From positions 1,798,001 through 1,862,000 of the forward strand of contig NW_027490116.1 in the NCBI RefSeq assembly GCF_050948175.1: a stretch of DNA of 64,000 bases. The letters are read 5' to 3'. Positions 1-13,133 of the stretch are shown piece by piece; the first letter of the stretch is position 1, and every line of letters starts with the position of its first letter. The DNA comes from Xylocopa sonorina (lineage: Eukaryota; Arthropoda; Insecta; Hymenoptera; Apidae). Below the pieces are notes generated by a model. It was given only the letters and a program-made list of their open reading frames with translations, was not told where the DNA came from and did no database searches. The position numbers were made by a program, and so were the translations under genes.

Positions 1-2226
1 AGCATTAGAAATCTATTGCTACGATACGTAGACATCTGCAAAGGCTATTCCCTAGCATGGAAGGGTCGCATTTACTTTCTTTTGAAGTGAGTACGAGGTA
101 TACATAACACTCCATAATGAATATTATATCTTATCATGAAACATAGGAATGAGGTGCTATATCGCGTTCTGAGAAGCATTAGAACTCTATTGCTAATATA
201 CGTAGACATCTGCAAACTCTATTTCCTAGCAACGAAATTTCGCACTTACATTCCACTGAAGTCAATACGAGGTATACATAACATTACACAATGAATAGTA
301 TATCTTATTACGAAACATAGAAATGAAATACGACATCTCGTTTTAAGAAGCATTAGTACTCTATTGCTGTGATACGTAGACATCTGCAAACGCTATTTCC
401 TAGCATGGAAGTGTCGCATTTACATTCATTTGAAGTGAATACGAGGTATACATGACACTTCGCAATGAATATTATACCTTATCATGAAACATAGAAGGGA
501 GATGCGATATCGCGTTTTAGGAAGCATTGGAACTCTATTGCTGCGATACGTAGACATCTGCAAACTCTATTTCCTAGCAAGGAAGTGTCGCATTTACATT
601 CTTGTGAAGAGAAATCGAGGTATACATGACACTTCGCAATGAATATTATTTCTTATCATGAAACATAGGAATGAGGTGCTATATCGCGTTTTTAGAAGCA
701 CTAGAACTCTATTGCTACGATACGTAGACATCTGCAAACGCTATTTCCTAGCATGGAAGTGTCGCATTTACATTCATTTGAAGTGAATACGAGGTATATA
801 TGACACTTCGCTATGAATATTATACCTTATCATGAAACATAGAAGAGTGATGCGATATCGCGTTTTAGGAAGCATTGGAACTCTATTGCTGCGATACGTA
901 GACATCTGCAAACGCTATTCCCTAGCATGGAAGTGTCGCATTTACATTCTTTTGATGTGAATACGAGATATACATGACACTTCGCAATGAATATTATATC
1001 TTCTCATGAAACATAGCAGTGAGATGCGATATCGCGTTTTAAGAAGCATTAGAACTCTATTGCTACGATACGTAGACATCTGCAAACGCTATTACCCAGC
1101 ATGGAAGTGTCGCATTTACATTCGTTTGAAGTGAATACGAGATATACATGACACTTCGCAATGAATATTATATCTTATCATGAAACATAGGAATGAGGTG
1201 CTATATCGCGTTTTGAGAACCATTAGAACTCTATTGCTACGATGCGTAGACATCTGCAAACGCTATTTCCTAGCATGGAAGTGTCGCATTTACATTCGTT
1301 TGAAGTGAATACGAGATATACATGACACTTCGCTATAAATATTATATCTTATCATGAAACATAGGAATGAGGTGCTATATCGCGTTTTGAGAAGCATTAG
1401 AGCTCTATTGCTACGATACGTAGACATCTGCAAACGCTATTTCCTAGCATGGAAGTGTCGCATTTACATTCTTTTGAAGTGAATACGAGGTATACATGAC
1501 ACTTCGCAATGAATATTATATCTTATCATGAAACATAGATGTGAGATGCGATATCGCGTTCTAAGAAGCATTAGAACTCTATTGCTTCGACGCGTAGACA
1601 TCTGCAGACGCTATTTCCTCGCATGGAAGTGTCGCATTTACATTCGTTTGAAGTGAATACGAGATATACATGACACTTCGCAATGAATATTATATCTTAT
1701 CATGAAACATTGGAATGTGGTGCTATATCGCGTTTTGAGAACCATTAGAACTCTATTGCTACGATACGTAGACATCTGCAAACGCTATTTCCTCGCATGG
1801 AAGTGTCGCATTTACATTCGTTTGAAGTGAATACGAGATATACATGACACTTCGCAATGAATATTATATCTTATCATGAAACATTGGAATGTGGTGCTAT
1901 ATCGCGTTTTGAGAACCATTAGAACTCTATTGCTACGATACGTAGACATCTGCAAGCGCTATTTCCTAGCATGGAAGTGTCGCGTTTACATTCGTTTGAA
2001 GTGATTACGAGATATACATGACACTTCGCTATAAATATTATATCTTATCATGAAACATAGGAATGAGGTGCTATATCGCGTTTTGAGAAGCATTAGAGCT
2101 CTATTGCTACGATACGTAGACATCTGCAAACGCTATTTCCTAGCATGGAAGTATCGCATTTACATTCTTTTGAAGTGAATACGAGGTATACATGACACTT
2201 CGCAATGAATATTATATCTTATCATG
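1..2226. repeat. Young satellite block at the window start
   Basis: Monomers here are close to the array consensus. Bases 1 to about 720 follow the monomer order seen again at 31,002-31,590 and 31,872-32,530, with the same diagnostic variants: GGCTATTCCCTAG, TAGCAACGAAATTTC and CTTGTGAAGAGAAATCG. From about 1,030 the block is mostly A monomers with TTCGTTTGAAG. The right edge lies near 2,227, where substitutions rise sharply. Confidence 0.8.
1200..2222. repeat. 4-monomer (696 bp) tandem duplication
   Basis: The segments 1,200-1,525 and 1,896-2,222 match at a spacing of exactly 696 bp. They share the rare variants GAGAACCATTAG, CGCTATAAATATT and CATTAGAGCTC. Inside it, one monomer with ATTGGAATGTGGTGC is itself tandemly duplicated (about 1,610-1,783 and 1,784-1,957; landmarks at 1,711 and 1,885, 174 bp apart). 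The single-monomer copies differ by only a few bases. Confidence 0.8.
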
Positions 2227-5200
2227 ATACTTAGAAGTGAGATGCGATATCGCGTTCTAAGAAGCATTAGAGCACTATTGCCTGGATACGTAGACATCTG
2301 CAAACGCTATTTCCTGGCAAGGAAGTGTCGCATTTACATTCTTTTGAAGTGAATACGAGGTATACATGACATATCGCAATGGATATTATGTCTTATCATG
2401 AAACATAGAAATGATATGGGATATCGCATTTTATGAAGCATTAGGACTCTATTGCTACGATACGTAGAACTCTGCAAACGTTATTTCCTAGCAAGGAAGT
2501 GTCGCATTTACATTCTTTTGATGTGAATAGGAGTTATACATGACACTTCGCAATGAATATTATACCTTATCATGAAACATAGAAGTGAGATGCGATATCG
2601 CGTTTTAAGAAGTGTCAGAACTCTATTTCTACGATACGAAGACATCTGCAAACGCTATTTCCTAGCAAGGAAGTGTCGCATTTACATTCCTTTGAAGTGA
2701 ATACGAGGTATAAGTGACACTTCGCAATGAATAATAGATCTTATCATGAAACATACAAATGAGATGCGATATCGTGTTTTAAGAAGCTTTAGAACTCTAT
2801 TGCTTCGATACGTAGACATTTGCAAACGCTATTACATAGCAAGGAAGTGTCGCATTTACATTATTTTGAAGTGAATGCGAGGTATACATGACACTTCGCA
2901 ATGAACATTATATCTTATCACGTAACATAGAAGTGAGATGCGATATCGCGTTTTAAGAAGCATTAGAACTCTATTGCTACGATACGTAGTCATCTGCAAA
3001 CGCTATTTCCTAGCAAGGAAGATTCGCATTTATATTCTTCTGAAGTGAATACGAGGTATACATGACACTTCGCTATGAATATTATATCTTATCATGAAGC
3101 ATAGGAATGGGATGCGATATCGCGTTTTGGGAGACATTAGAACTCTATTGCTACGATACGTAGACATCTGCAAACGCTATTTCCTAGCAAGGAAGATTCG
3201 CATTTACATTCTTTTGAAGTGAATGCGAGGTATACATGACACTTCGCAATGAACATTATATCTTATCACGGAACATAGATGTGAGATGCCATATCGCGTT
3301 TTAAGAAGCACTAGAACCCTATTGCCTCGATGCGGAGACATCAGCAAACGCTTTTTCCTAGCATGGAAGTGTCGCATTTACATTCTTTTGAAGTGAATTC
3401 GAGGTATACATGACACTTCGGAATGAATATTCTAACTTATCACGAATCATAGATATGAAATGCGATATCGCGATGTAAGAAGCACTAGAACTCTATTGCT
3501 ACGATACGTTGGCATCTGCAAACGCTATTTCCTACCAAGGAATAGTCGCATTTACATTCTTTTGAAGTGAATGCGAGGTATACATGACACTTCGCAATGA
3601 ACATTATATCTTATCACGTAACATAGATGTGAGATGCGATATCGCGTTTTAAGAAGCATTAGAACCCTATTGCCTCGATGCGGAGATATCAGCAAACGCT
3701 ATTTCCTAGCATGGAAGTGTCGCATTTACATTCTTTTGAAGTGAATTCGAGGTATACATGACACTTCGGAATGAATATTCTAACTTATCACGAATCATAG
3801 ATATGAGATGCGATATCGCGATCTAAGAAGCATTAGAACTCTATTGCTACGATACGTTGGCATCTGCAAACGATATTTCCTAGCAAGGAATAGTCGGATT
3901 TACATTCTTTTGAAGTGAATACGAGGTATACGTAACACTTCGCAATGAATATTACATCTTATCACGAAACATATAAATGAGATGCGATATTGCGATCTAA
4001 GAAGCATTAGAACTCTATTGCTACGATACGTAGGCATCTGCAAACGCTATTTCCTAGCAAGGAATAGTCGCATTTACATTCTTTTGAAGTGAATGCGAGG
4101 TATGCATGACACTTCCCAATGAACATTATATCGTACCATGTAACATAGAAGTGAGATGCGATATCGCGTTTTAAGTAGCATTAGTTCCCTATTGCCTCGA
4201 TGCGCAGATATCTGCAAACGCTATTTCCTAGCAAGTAAGTGTCGCATTTACATTCGTTTGGAGTGAATACGAGGTATACATGACACTTCGCAATGAACAT
4301 TATATCTTATCACGTAACATAGAAGTGGGATGCGATATCGCGTTTTAAGAAGCATTAGAACTCTATTGCTACGATACGTAGTCATCTGCAAACGCTATTT
4401 CCTAGCAAGGAAGATTCGCATTTACATTCTTTTGAAGTGAATACGAGGTATACATGACACTTCGCAATGAACATTGTATCTTATCACGTAACATAGAAGT
4501 GAGATGCGATATCGCGTTTTAAGAAGCATTAGAACCATATTGCCTCGATACGTAGACATCTGCAAACGCTATTTCCTAGCAAGGAAGAGTCGCATTTATA
4601 TTCTTTTGAAGTGAATACGAGGTATACATAACACTCCACAATGAATATTATATATTACGATGAAGCATAGTAATGAGTAGCGATATCGTGTTTTGAGAAG
4701 CATTAGAACTCTAATGCCACGATACGTCTACATCTGCAAACGCTATTTCCTTGCAAGGAAGTGTCGCATTTGCATCCATTTGAAGTATAGACGAGATATA
4801 CATAACACTGCACAATGAATATTATATCTTATCATGAAACATAGAAATGATATGCGATATGGCTATTTAAGAAGCATTAGAACTCTATTGCTTCTATACG
4901 TCGATATCTGAAAACGCTATTTCCTAGCAAGAAATTGTAGCATTTACATCCATTTGAAGTATAGACGAGATACACATAACACTGCACAATGAATATTATA
5001 TGTTATCATGAAACATAGAGATGAGAAGCGATATCGCGATTTAAGAAGCATTAGGAATCTATTGCTCCGATACGTAGACATCTGCAAACGCTATTTCCTA
5101 GCAAGGAAGTGTCGCATTTACATACATTTTAAGTGTATGCGAGGTATACATGACCCATCGCAATGAATATTATATATTGTCATGAAACATAGAAATGAGA

Positions 5201-5280
5201 TGCGATATCGCGATTTAAGAAGCATTAGAACTCTATTGGTTCGATACGTAGACATCTGCAAACGCTACTTCCTAACAAGG
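2227..5280. repeat. Divergent satellite island 1
   Basis: The 174-bp phase is kept but substitutions are far more frequent than in flanking DNA. Typical variants are TGCCTCGATGCGGAGACATC, TAGCAAGGAAGATTCGC, GAACATTATATC and CACGTAACATAG. A dimer (348 bp) is tandemly repeated near 3,280-3,885, with GTGAGATGC landmarks at 3,281 and 3,629. The right end (4,600-5,280) holds the most degenerate monomers, with variants such as GAAGTATAGACGAG. The island shares many private variants with 44,080-46,907. I read it as older array sequence. Confidence 0.8.
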
Positions 5281-6452
5281 GAGTTTCGCACTTACATGCC
5301 ACTGAAGTGTATACGAGGTATACATAACATTACACAATGAATATTATATCTTATTACGAAACATAGAAGTGAAATACGACATCTCGTTTTAAGAAGCATT
5401 AGTACTCTCTTGCTGTGATACGTAGACATCTGCAAACAATATTTCCTAGCTAGGCAGTGTCGCATTTACATTCTTCTGAAGTGAATACGAGATATACATG
5501 ACACTTTGCAATGAATATTATAGCTTATCATGAAACATAGGAATGAGGTGCTATATCGCGTTTTGAGAAGCATTAGAACTCTATTGCTAATATACGTAGA
5601 CATCTGCAAACTCTATTTCCTAGCAAGGAAATTTCGCACTTACATTTCACTGAAGTGAATACGAGGTATACATAACATTACACAATGAATATTATATCTT
5701 ATTACGGAACATAGAAGTGAAATGCGGCATCTCGTTTTAAGACGCATTAGAACTCTATTGCTACGATACGTAGACATCTGCAAACGCTATTTCCTAGCAT
5801 TGAAGTGTCACATTTACATTCATTTGAAGTGAGTACGAGGTATACATAACACTCCATAATGAATATTATATCTTATCATGAAACATAGCAGTGAGATGCG
5901 ATATCGCGTTTTAGGAAGCATTAGGACTCTATTGCTGCGATACGTAGACATCTGCAAACGCTATTTCCTAGCATGGAAGTGTCGCATTTACATTCTTTTG
6001 ATGTGAATACGAGATATACATGACACTTCGCAATGAATATTATATCTTATCATGAAACATAGGAATGAGGTGCTATATCGAGTTTTGAGAAGCATTAGAA
6101 CTCTATTGCCTACATACGTAGACATCTGCAAACTCTATTTCCTAGCAAGGAAATTTCGCACTTACATTCCACTGAAGTGAATACGAGGTATACATAACAT
6201 TACACAATGAATATTATACCTTATTACGAAACATAGAAATGAAATACGACATCTCGTTTTAAGAAGCATTAGTACTCTATTGCTGTGATACGTTGACATC
6301 TGCAAACAATATTTCCTAGCAAGGAAGTGTCGCATTTACATTCTTTTGAAGTGAATACGAGGTATACATGGCACTTCGCAATGAATATTATACCTTATCA
6401 TGAAACATAGAAGAGAGGTGCGATATCGCGTTTTAGGAAGCATTAAAACTCT

Positions 6453-8234
6453 ATTGCTGCGATACGTAGACATCTGCAAACGCTATTTCCTAGCATGGAA
6501 GTGTCGCATTTACATTCTTTTGAAGTGAATACGAGATATGCATGACACTTCGCAATGAATATTATATCTTATCATGAAACATAGCAGTGAGATGCGATAT
6601 CGCGTTTTAAGAAGCATTAGAACTCTATTGCTACGATACGTAGACATCTGCAAACACTATTTCCTAGCAAGGAAATTTCGCACTTACATTCCACTGAAGT
6701 GAATACGAGGTATACATAACATTACACAATGAATATTATATCTTATTACGGAACATAGAAATGAAATGCGGCATCTCGTTTTAAGACGCATTAGAACTCT
6801 ATTGCTGCGATACGTAGACATCTGCAAAGGCTATTTCCTAGCATGGAAGGGTCGCATTTATATTCTTTTGAAGTGAGTACGAGGTATACATAACACTTCG
6901 TAGTGAATATTATATCTTATCATGAAACATAGAAGTGAGATGCGATATCGCGTTCTAAGAAGCATTAGAACTCTATTGCTACGATACGTAGACATCTGCA
7001 AACGCTATTTCCTAGCATGGAAGTGTCGCCTTTGCATTCTTTTGAAGTGAATACGAGATATACATGACACTTCGCAATGAATACTATATCTTATCATGAA
7101 ACATAGGAAAGAGGTGCTATATCGCGTTTTGAGAAGCATTAGAACTCTATTGCTATTATACGTAGACATCTGCAAACTCTATTTCCTAGCAAGGAAATTT
7201 CGCACTTACATTCCACTGAAGTGAATACGAGGTATACATAAGATTACACAATGAATATTATATCTTATTACGAAACATAGAAATGAAATACGACATCTCG
7301 TTTTAAGAAGCATTAGTGCTCTATTGCTGTGATACGTAGACATCTGCAAACGCTATTTCCTAGCACGGAAGTGTCTTATTTACGTTCTTTTGAAGTGAAT
7401 ACGAGGTATACATGACACTTCGCAATGAATATTATATCTTCTCATGAAACATAGCAGTGAGATGCGATATCGCGTTTTAAGAATCATTAGAACTCTATTG
7501 CTACGATACGTAGACATCTGCAAACGCTATTTCCTAGCATGGAAGTGTCGCATTTACATTCATTTGAAGTGAATTCGAGGTATACATGACGCTTCGCAAT
7601 GAATATTACACCTTATCATGAAACATAGAAGAGAGATGCGATATCGCGTTTTAGGAAGCATTGGAACTCTATTGCTGCGATACGTAGACATCTGCAAACG
7701 CTATTTCCTAGCATGGAAGTGTCGCATTTACATTCTTTTGAAGTGAATACGAGATATGCATGACACTTCGCAATGAATATTATATCTTATCATGAAACAT
7801 AGCAGTGAGATGCGATATCGCGTTTTAAGAAGCATTAGAACTCTATTGCTACGATACGTAGACATCTGCAAACACTATTTCCTAGCAAGGAAATTTCGCA
7901 CTTACATTCCACTGAAGTGAATACGAGGTATACACAACATTACACAATGAATATTATATCTTATTACGGATCATAGAAATGAAATGCGGCATCTCGTTTT
8001 AAGACGCATTAGAACTCTATTGCTACGATACGTAGACATCTGCAAAGGCTATTTCCTAGCATGGAAGGGTCGCATTTACATTCTTTTGAAGTGAGTACGA
8101 GGTATACATAACACTCCGTAATGAATATTATATCTTATCATGAAACATAGAAGTGAGATGCGATATCGCGTTCTAAGAAGCATTAGAACTCTATTGCTAC
8201 GATACGTAGACATCTGCAAACGCTATTTCCTAGC
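6453..8234. repeat. 7-monomer-spaced duplication (1,218 bp)
   Basis: About 564 bp at 6,453-7,016 recurs at 7,671-8,234. The landmark ACGAGATATGCATGAC places them exactly 1,218 bp (7 x 174) apart. Both copies run through AAACACTATTTCC, a B monomer with TACGGA, and a GGGTCGCATT monomer. They differ at a handful of sites, such as CTTCGTAGTG versus CTCCGTAATG. Divergence resumes where one copy reads CATGGAAGTG and the other CAAGGAAATT. Confidence 0.75.
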
Positions 8235-8935
8235 AAGGAAATTTCGCACTTACATTCCACTGAAGTGAATACGAGGTATACATAACATTACACAATGAAT
8301 ATTATATCTTATTACGGAACATAGAAATGAAATACGACATCTCGTTTTAAGAAGCATTAGTACTCTATTGCTGTGATACGTAGACATCTGCAAACGCTAT
8401 TTCCTAGCATGGAAGTGTGGCATTTACATTCATTTGAAGTGAATACGAGGTATACATGACACTTCGTAGTGAATATTATATCTTATCATGAAACATAGAA
8501 GTGAGATGCGATATCGCGTTCTAAGAAGCATTAGAACTCTATTGCTACGATACGTAGACATCTGCAAACGCTATTTCCTAGCAAGGAAATTTCGCACTTA
8601 CATTCCACTGAAGTGAATACGAGGTATACATAACATTACACAATGAATATTATATCTTATTACGGAACATAGAAATGAAATACGACATCTCGTTTTAAGA
8701 AGCATTAGTACTCTATTGCTGTGATACGCAGACATCTGCAAACGCTATTTCCTAGCATGGAAGTGTGGCATTTACATTCATTTGAAGTGAATACGAGGTA
8801 TACATGACACTTCGTAGTGAATATTATATCTTATCATGAAACATAGAAGTGAGATGCGATATCGCGTTCTAAGAAGCATTAGAACTCTATTGCTACGATA
8901 CGTAGACATCTGCAAACGCTATTTCCTAGCATGGA
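8120..8935. repeat. Dimer repeat (348 bp, about 2.3 copies)
   Basis: An A-like monomer with GTGTGGCATTTAC and CTTCGTAGTGAAT alternates with a B monomer with TACGGAACATAG. The GAAGTGAGATGC landmark recurs at about 8,150, 8,498 and 8,846, each 348 bp apart. The copies are nearly identical; one visible difference is TACGTAGAC versus TACGCAGAC near 8,728. The same pair appears singly near 10,230, 42,770, 47,990, 50,790 and 57,050, so it is a reusable module. Confidence 0.8.
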
Positions 8936-9300
8936 AGTGTCTTATTTACGTTCATTTGAAGTGAGTACGAGGTATACATAACACTCCATAATGAATATTA
9001 TATCTTATCATGAAACATAGCAGTGAGATGCGATATCGCGTTTTAAGAAGCATTAGAACTCTATTGCTACGATACGTAGACATCTGCAAACGCTATTTCC
9101 TAGCATTGAAGTGTCACATTTACTTTCATTTGAAGTGAGTACGAGGTATACATAACACTCCATAATGAATATTATATCTTATCATGAAACATAGCAGTGA
9201 GATGCGATATCGCGTTTTAGGAAGCATTAGGACTCTATTGCTGCGATACGTAGACATCTGCAAACGCTATTTCCTAGCATGGAAGTGTCGCCTTTACATT

Positions 9301-9304
9301 CTTT
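9301..9304. other. Single-base deletion in the array phase
   Basis: The monomer reads ATTCTTTGAAG where its relatives read ATTCTTTTGAAG. AGCATT lies at remainder 1 modulo 174 before this point (8,875) and at remainder 0 after it (9,396), which confirms one lost base. On the minus strand the shift opens a meaningless 69-codon frame at 9,227-9,436. Confidence 0.9.
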
Positions 9305-10631
9305 GAAGTGAATACGAGATATACATGACACTTCGCAATGAATGCTATATCTTATCATGAAACATAGGAAAGAGGTGCTATATCGCGTTTTGAGAAGCAT
9401 TAGAACTCTATTGCTATTATACGTAGACATCTGCAAACTCTATTTCCTAGCAAGGAAATTTCGCACTTACATTCCACTCAAGTGAATACGAGGTATACAT
9501 AACATTACACAATGAATATTATATCTTATTAAGAAACATAGAAGTGAAATACGACATCTCGTTTTAAGAAGCATTAGTACTCTATTGCTGTGATACGTAG
9601 ACATCTGCAAACAATATTTCCTAGCAAGGAAGTGTCGCATTTACATTCTTCTGAAGTGAATACGAGATATACATGACACTTTGCAATGAATATTATAGCT
9701 TATCATGAAACATAGGAATGAGGTGCTATATCGCGTTTTGAGAAGCATTAGAACTCTATTGCTAATATACGTAGACATCTGCAAACTCTATTTCCTAGCA
9801 AGGAAATTTCGCACTTACATTTCACTGATGTGAATACGAGGTATACATAAGATTACACAATGAATATTATATCTTATTACGAAACATAGAAATGAAATAC
9901 GACATCTCGTTTTAAGAAGCATTATTGCTCTATTGCTGTGATACGTAGACATCTGCAAACGCTATTTCCTAGCATGGAAGTGTCTTATTTACGTCCTTTT
10001 GAAGTGAATACGAGGTATACATGACACTTCGCAATGAATATTATATCTTCTCATGAAACATAGCAGTGAGATGCGATATCGCGTTTTAAGAAGCATTAGA
10101 ACTCTATTGCTACGATACGTAGACATCTGCAAACGCTATTTCCTAGCAAGGAAATTTCGCACTTACATTCCACTGAAGTGAATACGTGGTATACATAACA
10201 TTACACAATGAATATTATATCTTATTACGGAACATAGAAATGAAATACGACTTCTCGTTTTAAGAAGCATTAGTACTCTATTGCTGTGATACGTAGACAT
10301 CTGCAAAGGCTATTTCCTAGCATGGAAGTGTGGCATTTACATTCACTTGAAGTGAATACGAGGTATACATGACACTTCGTAGTGAATATTATATCTTATC
10401 ATGAAACATAGAAGTGAGATGCGATATCGCGTTCTAAGAAGCATTAGAACTCTATTGCTACGATACGTAGACATCTGCAAACGCTATTTCCTAGCATGGA
10501 AGTGTCTTATTTACGTTCATTTGAAGTGAATACGAGGTATACATGACACTTCGCAATGAATATTATATCTTCTCATGAAACATAGCAGTGAGATGCAATA
10601 CCGCGTTTTAAGAATCATTAGAACTCTATTG

Positions 10632-13133
10632 CTACGATACGTAGACATCTGCAAACGCTATTTCCTAGCATGGAAGTGTCGCATTTACATTCTTTTGATG
10701 TGAATACGAGATATACATGACACTTCGCAATGAATATTATATCTTCTAATGAAACATAGCAGTGAGATGCGATATCGCGTTTTAAGAAGCATTAGAATTC
10801 TATTGCTACGATACGTAGACATCTGCAAACGCTATTTCCTAGCATGGAAATGTCGCATTTACATTCATTTGAAGTGAATACGAGGTATACATGACGCTTC
10901 GCAATGAATATTATACCTTATCATGAAACATAGAAGAGAGATGCGATATCGCGTTTTAGGAAGCATTGGAACTCTATTGCTGCGATACGTAGCCATCTGC
11001 AACTGCTATTTCCTAGCATCGAAGTGTCGCATTTACATTCATTTGAAGTAAATACGAGGTACACATGACACTTCGCAATGAATATTATACCTTGTCATGA
11101 AACATAGAAGAGAGATGCGATATCGCGTTTTAGGAAGCATTGGAACTCTATTGCTGCGATACGTAGACATCTGCAAACTCTATTTCCTAGCATGGAAGTG
11201 TCGCATTTACATTCTTTTGATGTGAATACGAGATATACATGACACTTCGCAATGAATATTATATCTTATCATGAAACATAGGAATGAGGTGCTATATCGC
11301 GTTTTGAGAAGCATTAGAACTCTATTGCTAATATACGTAGACATCTGCAAACTCTATTTCCTAGCAAGGAAATTTCGCACTTACATTTCACTGAAGTGAA
11401 TACGAGGTATACATAACATTACACAATGAATATTATATCTTATTACGAAACATAGGAATGAAATACGACATCTCGTTTTAAGAAGCATTAGTGCTCTATT
11501 GCTGTGATACATAGACATCTGCAAACGCTATTTCCTAGCATGGAAGTGTCGCATTTACATTCGTTTGAAGTGAATACGAGGTATACATGACACTTCGCAA
11601 TGAATATTATACCTTATCATGAAACATAGAAGAGAGATGCGATATCGCGTTTTAGGAAGCATTGGAACTCTATTGCTGCGATACGTAGCCATCTGCAACT
11701 GCTATTTCCTAGCATCGAAGTGTCGCATTTACATTCATTTGAAGTAAATACGAGGTACACATGACACTTCGCAATGAATATTATACCTTGTCATGAAACA
11801 TAGAAGAGAGATGCGATATCGCGTTTTAGGAAGCATTGGAACTCTATTGCTGCGATACGTAGACATCTGCAAACTCTATTTCCTAGCATGGAAGTGTCGC
11901 ATTTACATTCTTTTGATGTGAATACGAGATATACATGACACTTCGCAATGAATATTATATCTTATCATGAAACATAGGAATGAGGTGCTATATCGCGTTT
12001 TGAGAAGCATTAGAACTCTATTGCTAATATACGTAGACATCTGCAAACTCTATTTCCTAGCAAGGAAATTTCGCACTTACATTTCACTGAAGTGAATACG
12101 AGGTATACATAACATTACACAATGAATATTATATCTTATTACGAAACATAGGAATGAAATACGACATCTCGTTTTAAGAAGCATTAGTGCTCTATTGCTG
12201 TGATACATAGACATCTGCAAACGCTATTTCCTAGCATGGAAGTGTCGCATTTACATTCGTTTGAAGTGAATACGAGGTATACATGACACTTCGCAATGAA
12301 TATTATATCTTATCATGAAACATAGCAGTGAGATGCGATATCGCGTTTTAAGAAGCATTAGAACTCTATTGCTACGATACGTAGACATCTGCAAACGCTA
12401 TTTCCTAGCATGGAAGTGTCGCATTTACATTCATTTGAAGTGAATACGAGGTATACATGACGCTTCGTAATGAATATTATACCTTATCATGAAACATAGA
12501 AGAGAGATGCGATATCGCGTTTTAGGAAGCATTGGAGCTCTATTGCTGCGATACGTAGACATCTGCAAACGCTATTTCCTAGCATGGAAGTGTCGCATTT
12601 ACATTCTTTTGATGTGAATACGAGATATACATGACACTTCGCAATGAATATTATATCTTCTAATGAAACATAGCAGTGAGATGCGATATCGCGTTTTAAG
12701 AAGCATTAGAATTCTATTGCTACGATACGTAGACATCTGCAAACGCTATTTCCTAGCATGGAAATGTCGCATTTACATTCATTTGAAGTGAATACGAGGT
12801 ATACATGACGCTTCGCAATGAATATTATACCTTATCATGAAACATAGAAGAGAGATGCGATATCGCGTTTTAGGAAGCATTGGAACTCTATTGCTGCGAT
12901 ACGTAGCCATCTGCAACTGCTATTTCCTAGCATCGAAGTGTCGCATTTACATTCATTTGAAGTAAATACGAGGTACACATGACACTTCGCAATGAATATT
13001 ATACCTTGTCATGAAACATAGAAGAGAGATGCGATATCGCGTTTTAGGAAGCATTGGAACTCTATTGCTGCGATACGTAGACATCTGCAAACTCTATTTC
13101 CTAGCATGGAAGTGTCGCATTTACATTCTTTTG
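10632..13133. repeat. Nested 4- and 11-monomer duplications
   Basis: The rare landmark GTAGCCATCTGCAACTGC occurs at 10,989, 11,685 and 12,903. The first two lie in a 4-monomer (696 bp) tandem duplication, copies 10,895-11,590 and 11,591-12,308. In addition, 10,632-11,219 matches 12,546-13,133 at 1,914 bp (11 x 174), sharing ATCTTCTAATGAAAC and GACGCTTCGC. The copies look almost identical by eye, implying recent events. The simplest order is a 4-monomer duplication plus a 7-monomer step. Confidence 0.8.

Larger units (their letters stand above)
5281..10631. repeat. Young mosaic of A, B, C and D monomers
   Basis: A, B, C and D family monomers alternate here with few private mutations. B monomers (ATTTCGCACTTACATTCC, CATAACATTACAC, TACGACATCTCG, TGCTGTG) are common. 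They are usually preceded by a monomer ending CTATTGCTAATATACG or CTATTGCTATTATACG. A variant with TAGCATTGAAGTGTCACATT appears near 5,800 and 9,105 and recurs after 50 kb. No long simple periodicity covers the block, but several local duplications lie inside it. I see no gene. Confidence 0.75.

Noticed and set aside
9227..9436. 69-codon minus-strand open frame
   Set aside because: It uses a TTG start, lies wholly in satellite sequence, and exists only because of the one-base deletion at about 9,301. Its translation is simply the repeat read in one frame and then another. Not a gene.
5281..10631. B monomers as inserted transposable elements
   Set aside because: They align with A monomers over the full length at the same phase, with no target-site duplication or terminal repeat, so they are a diverged satellite subfamily.
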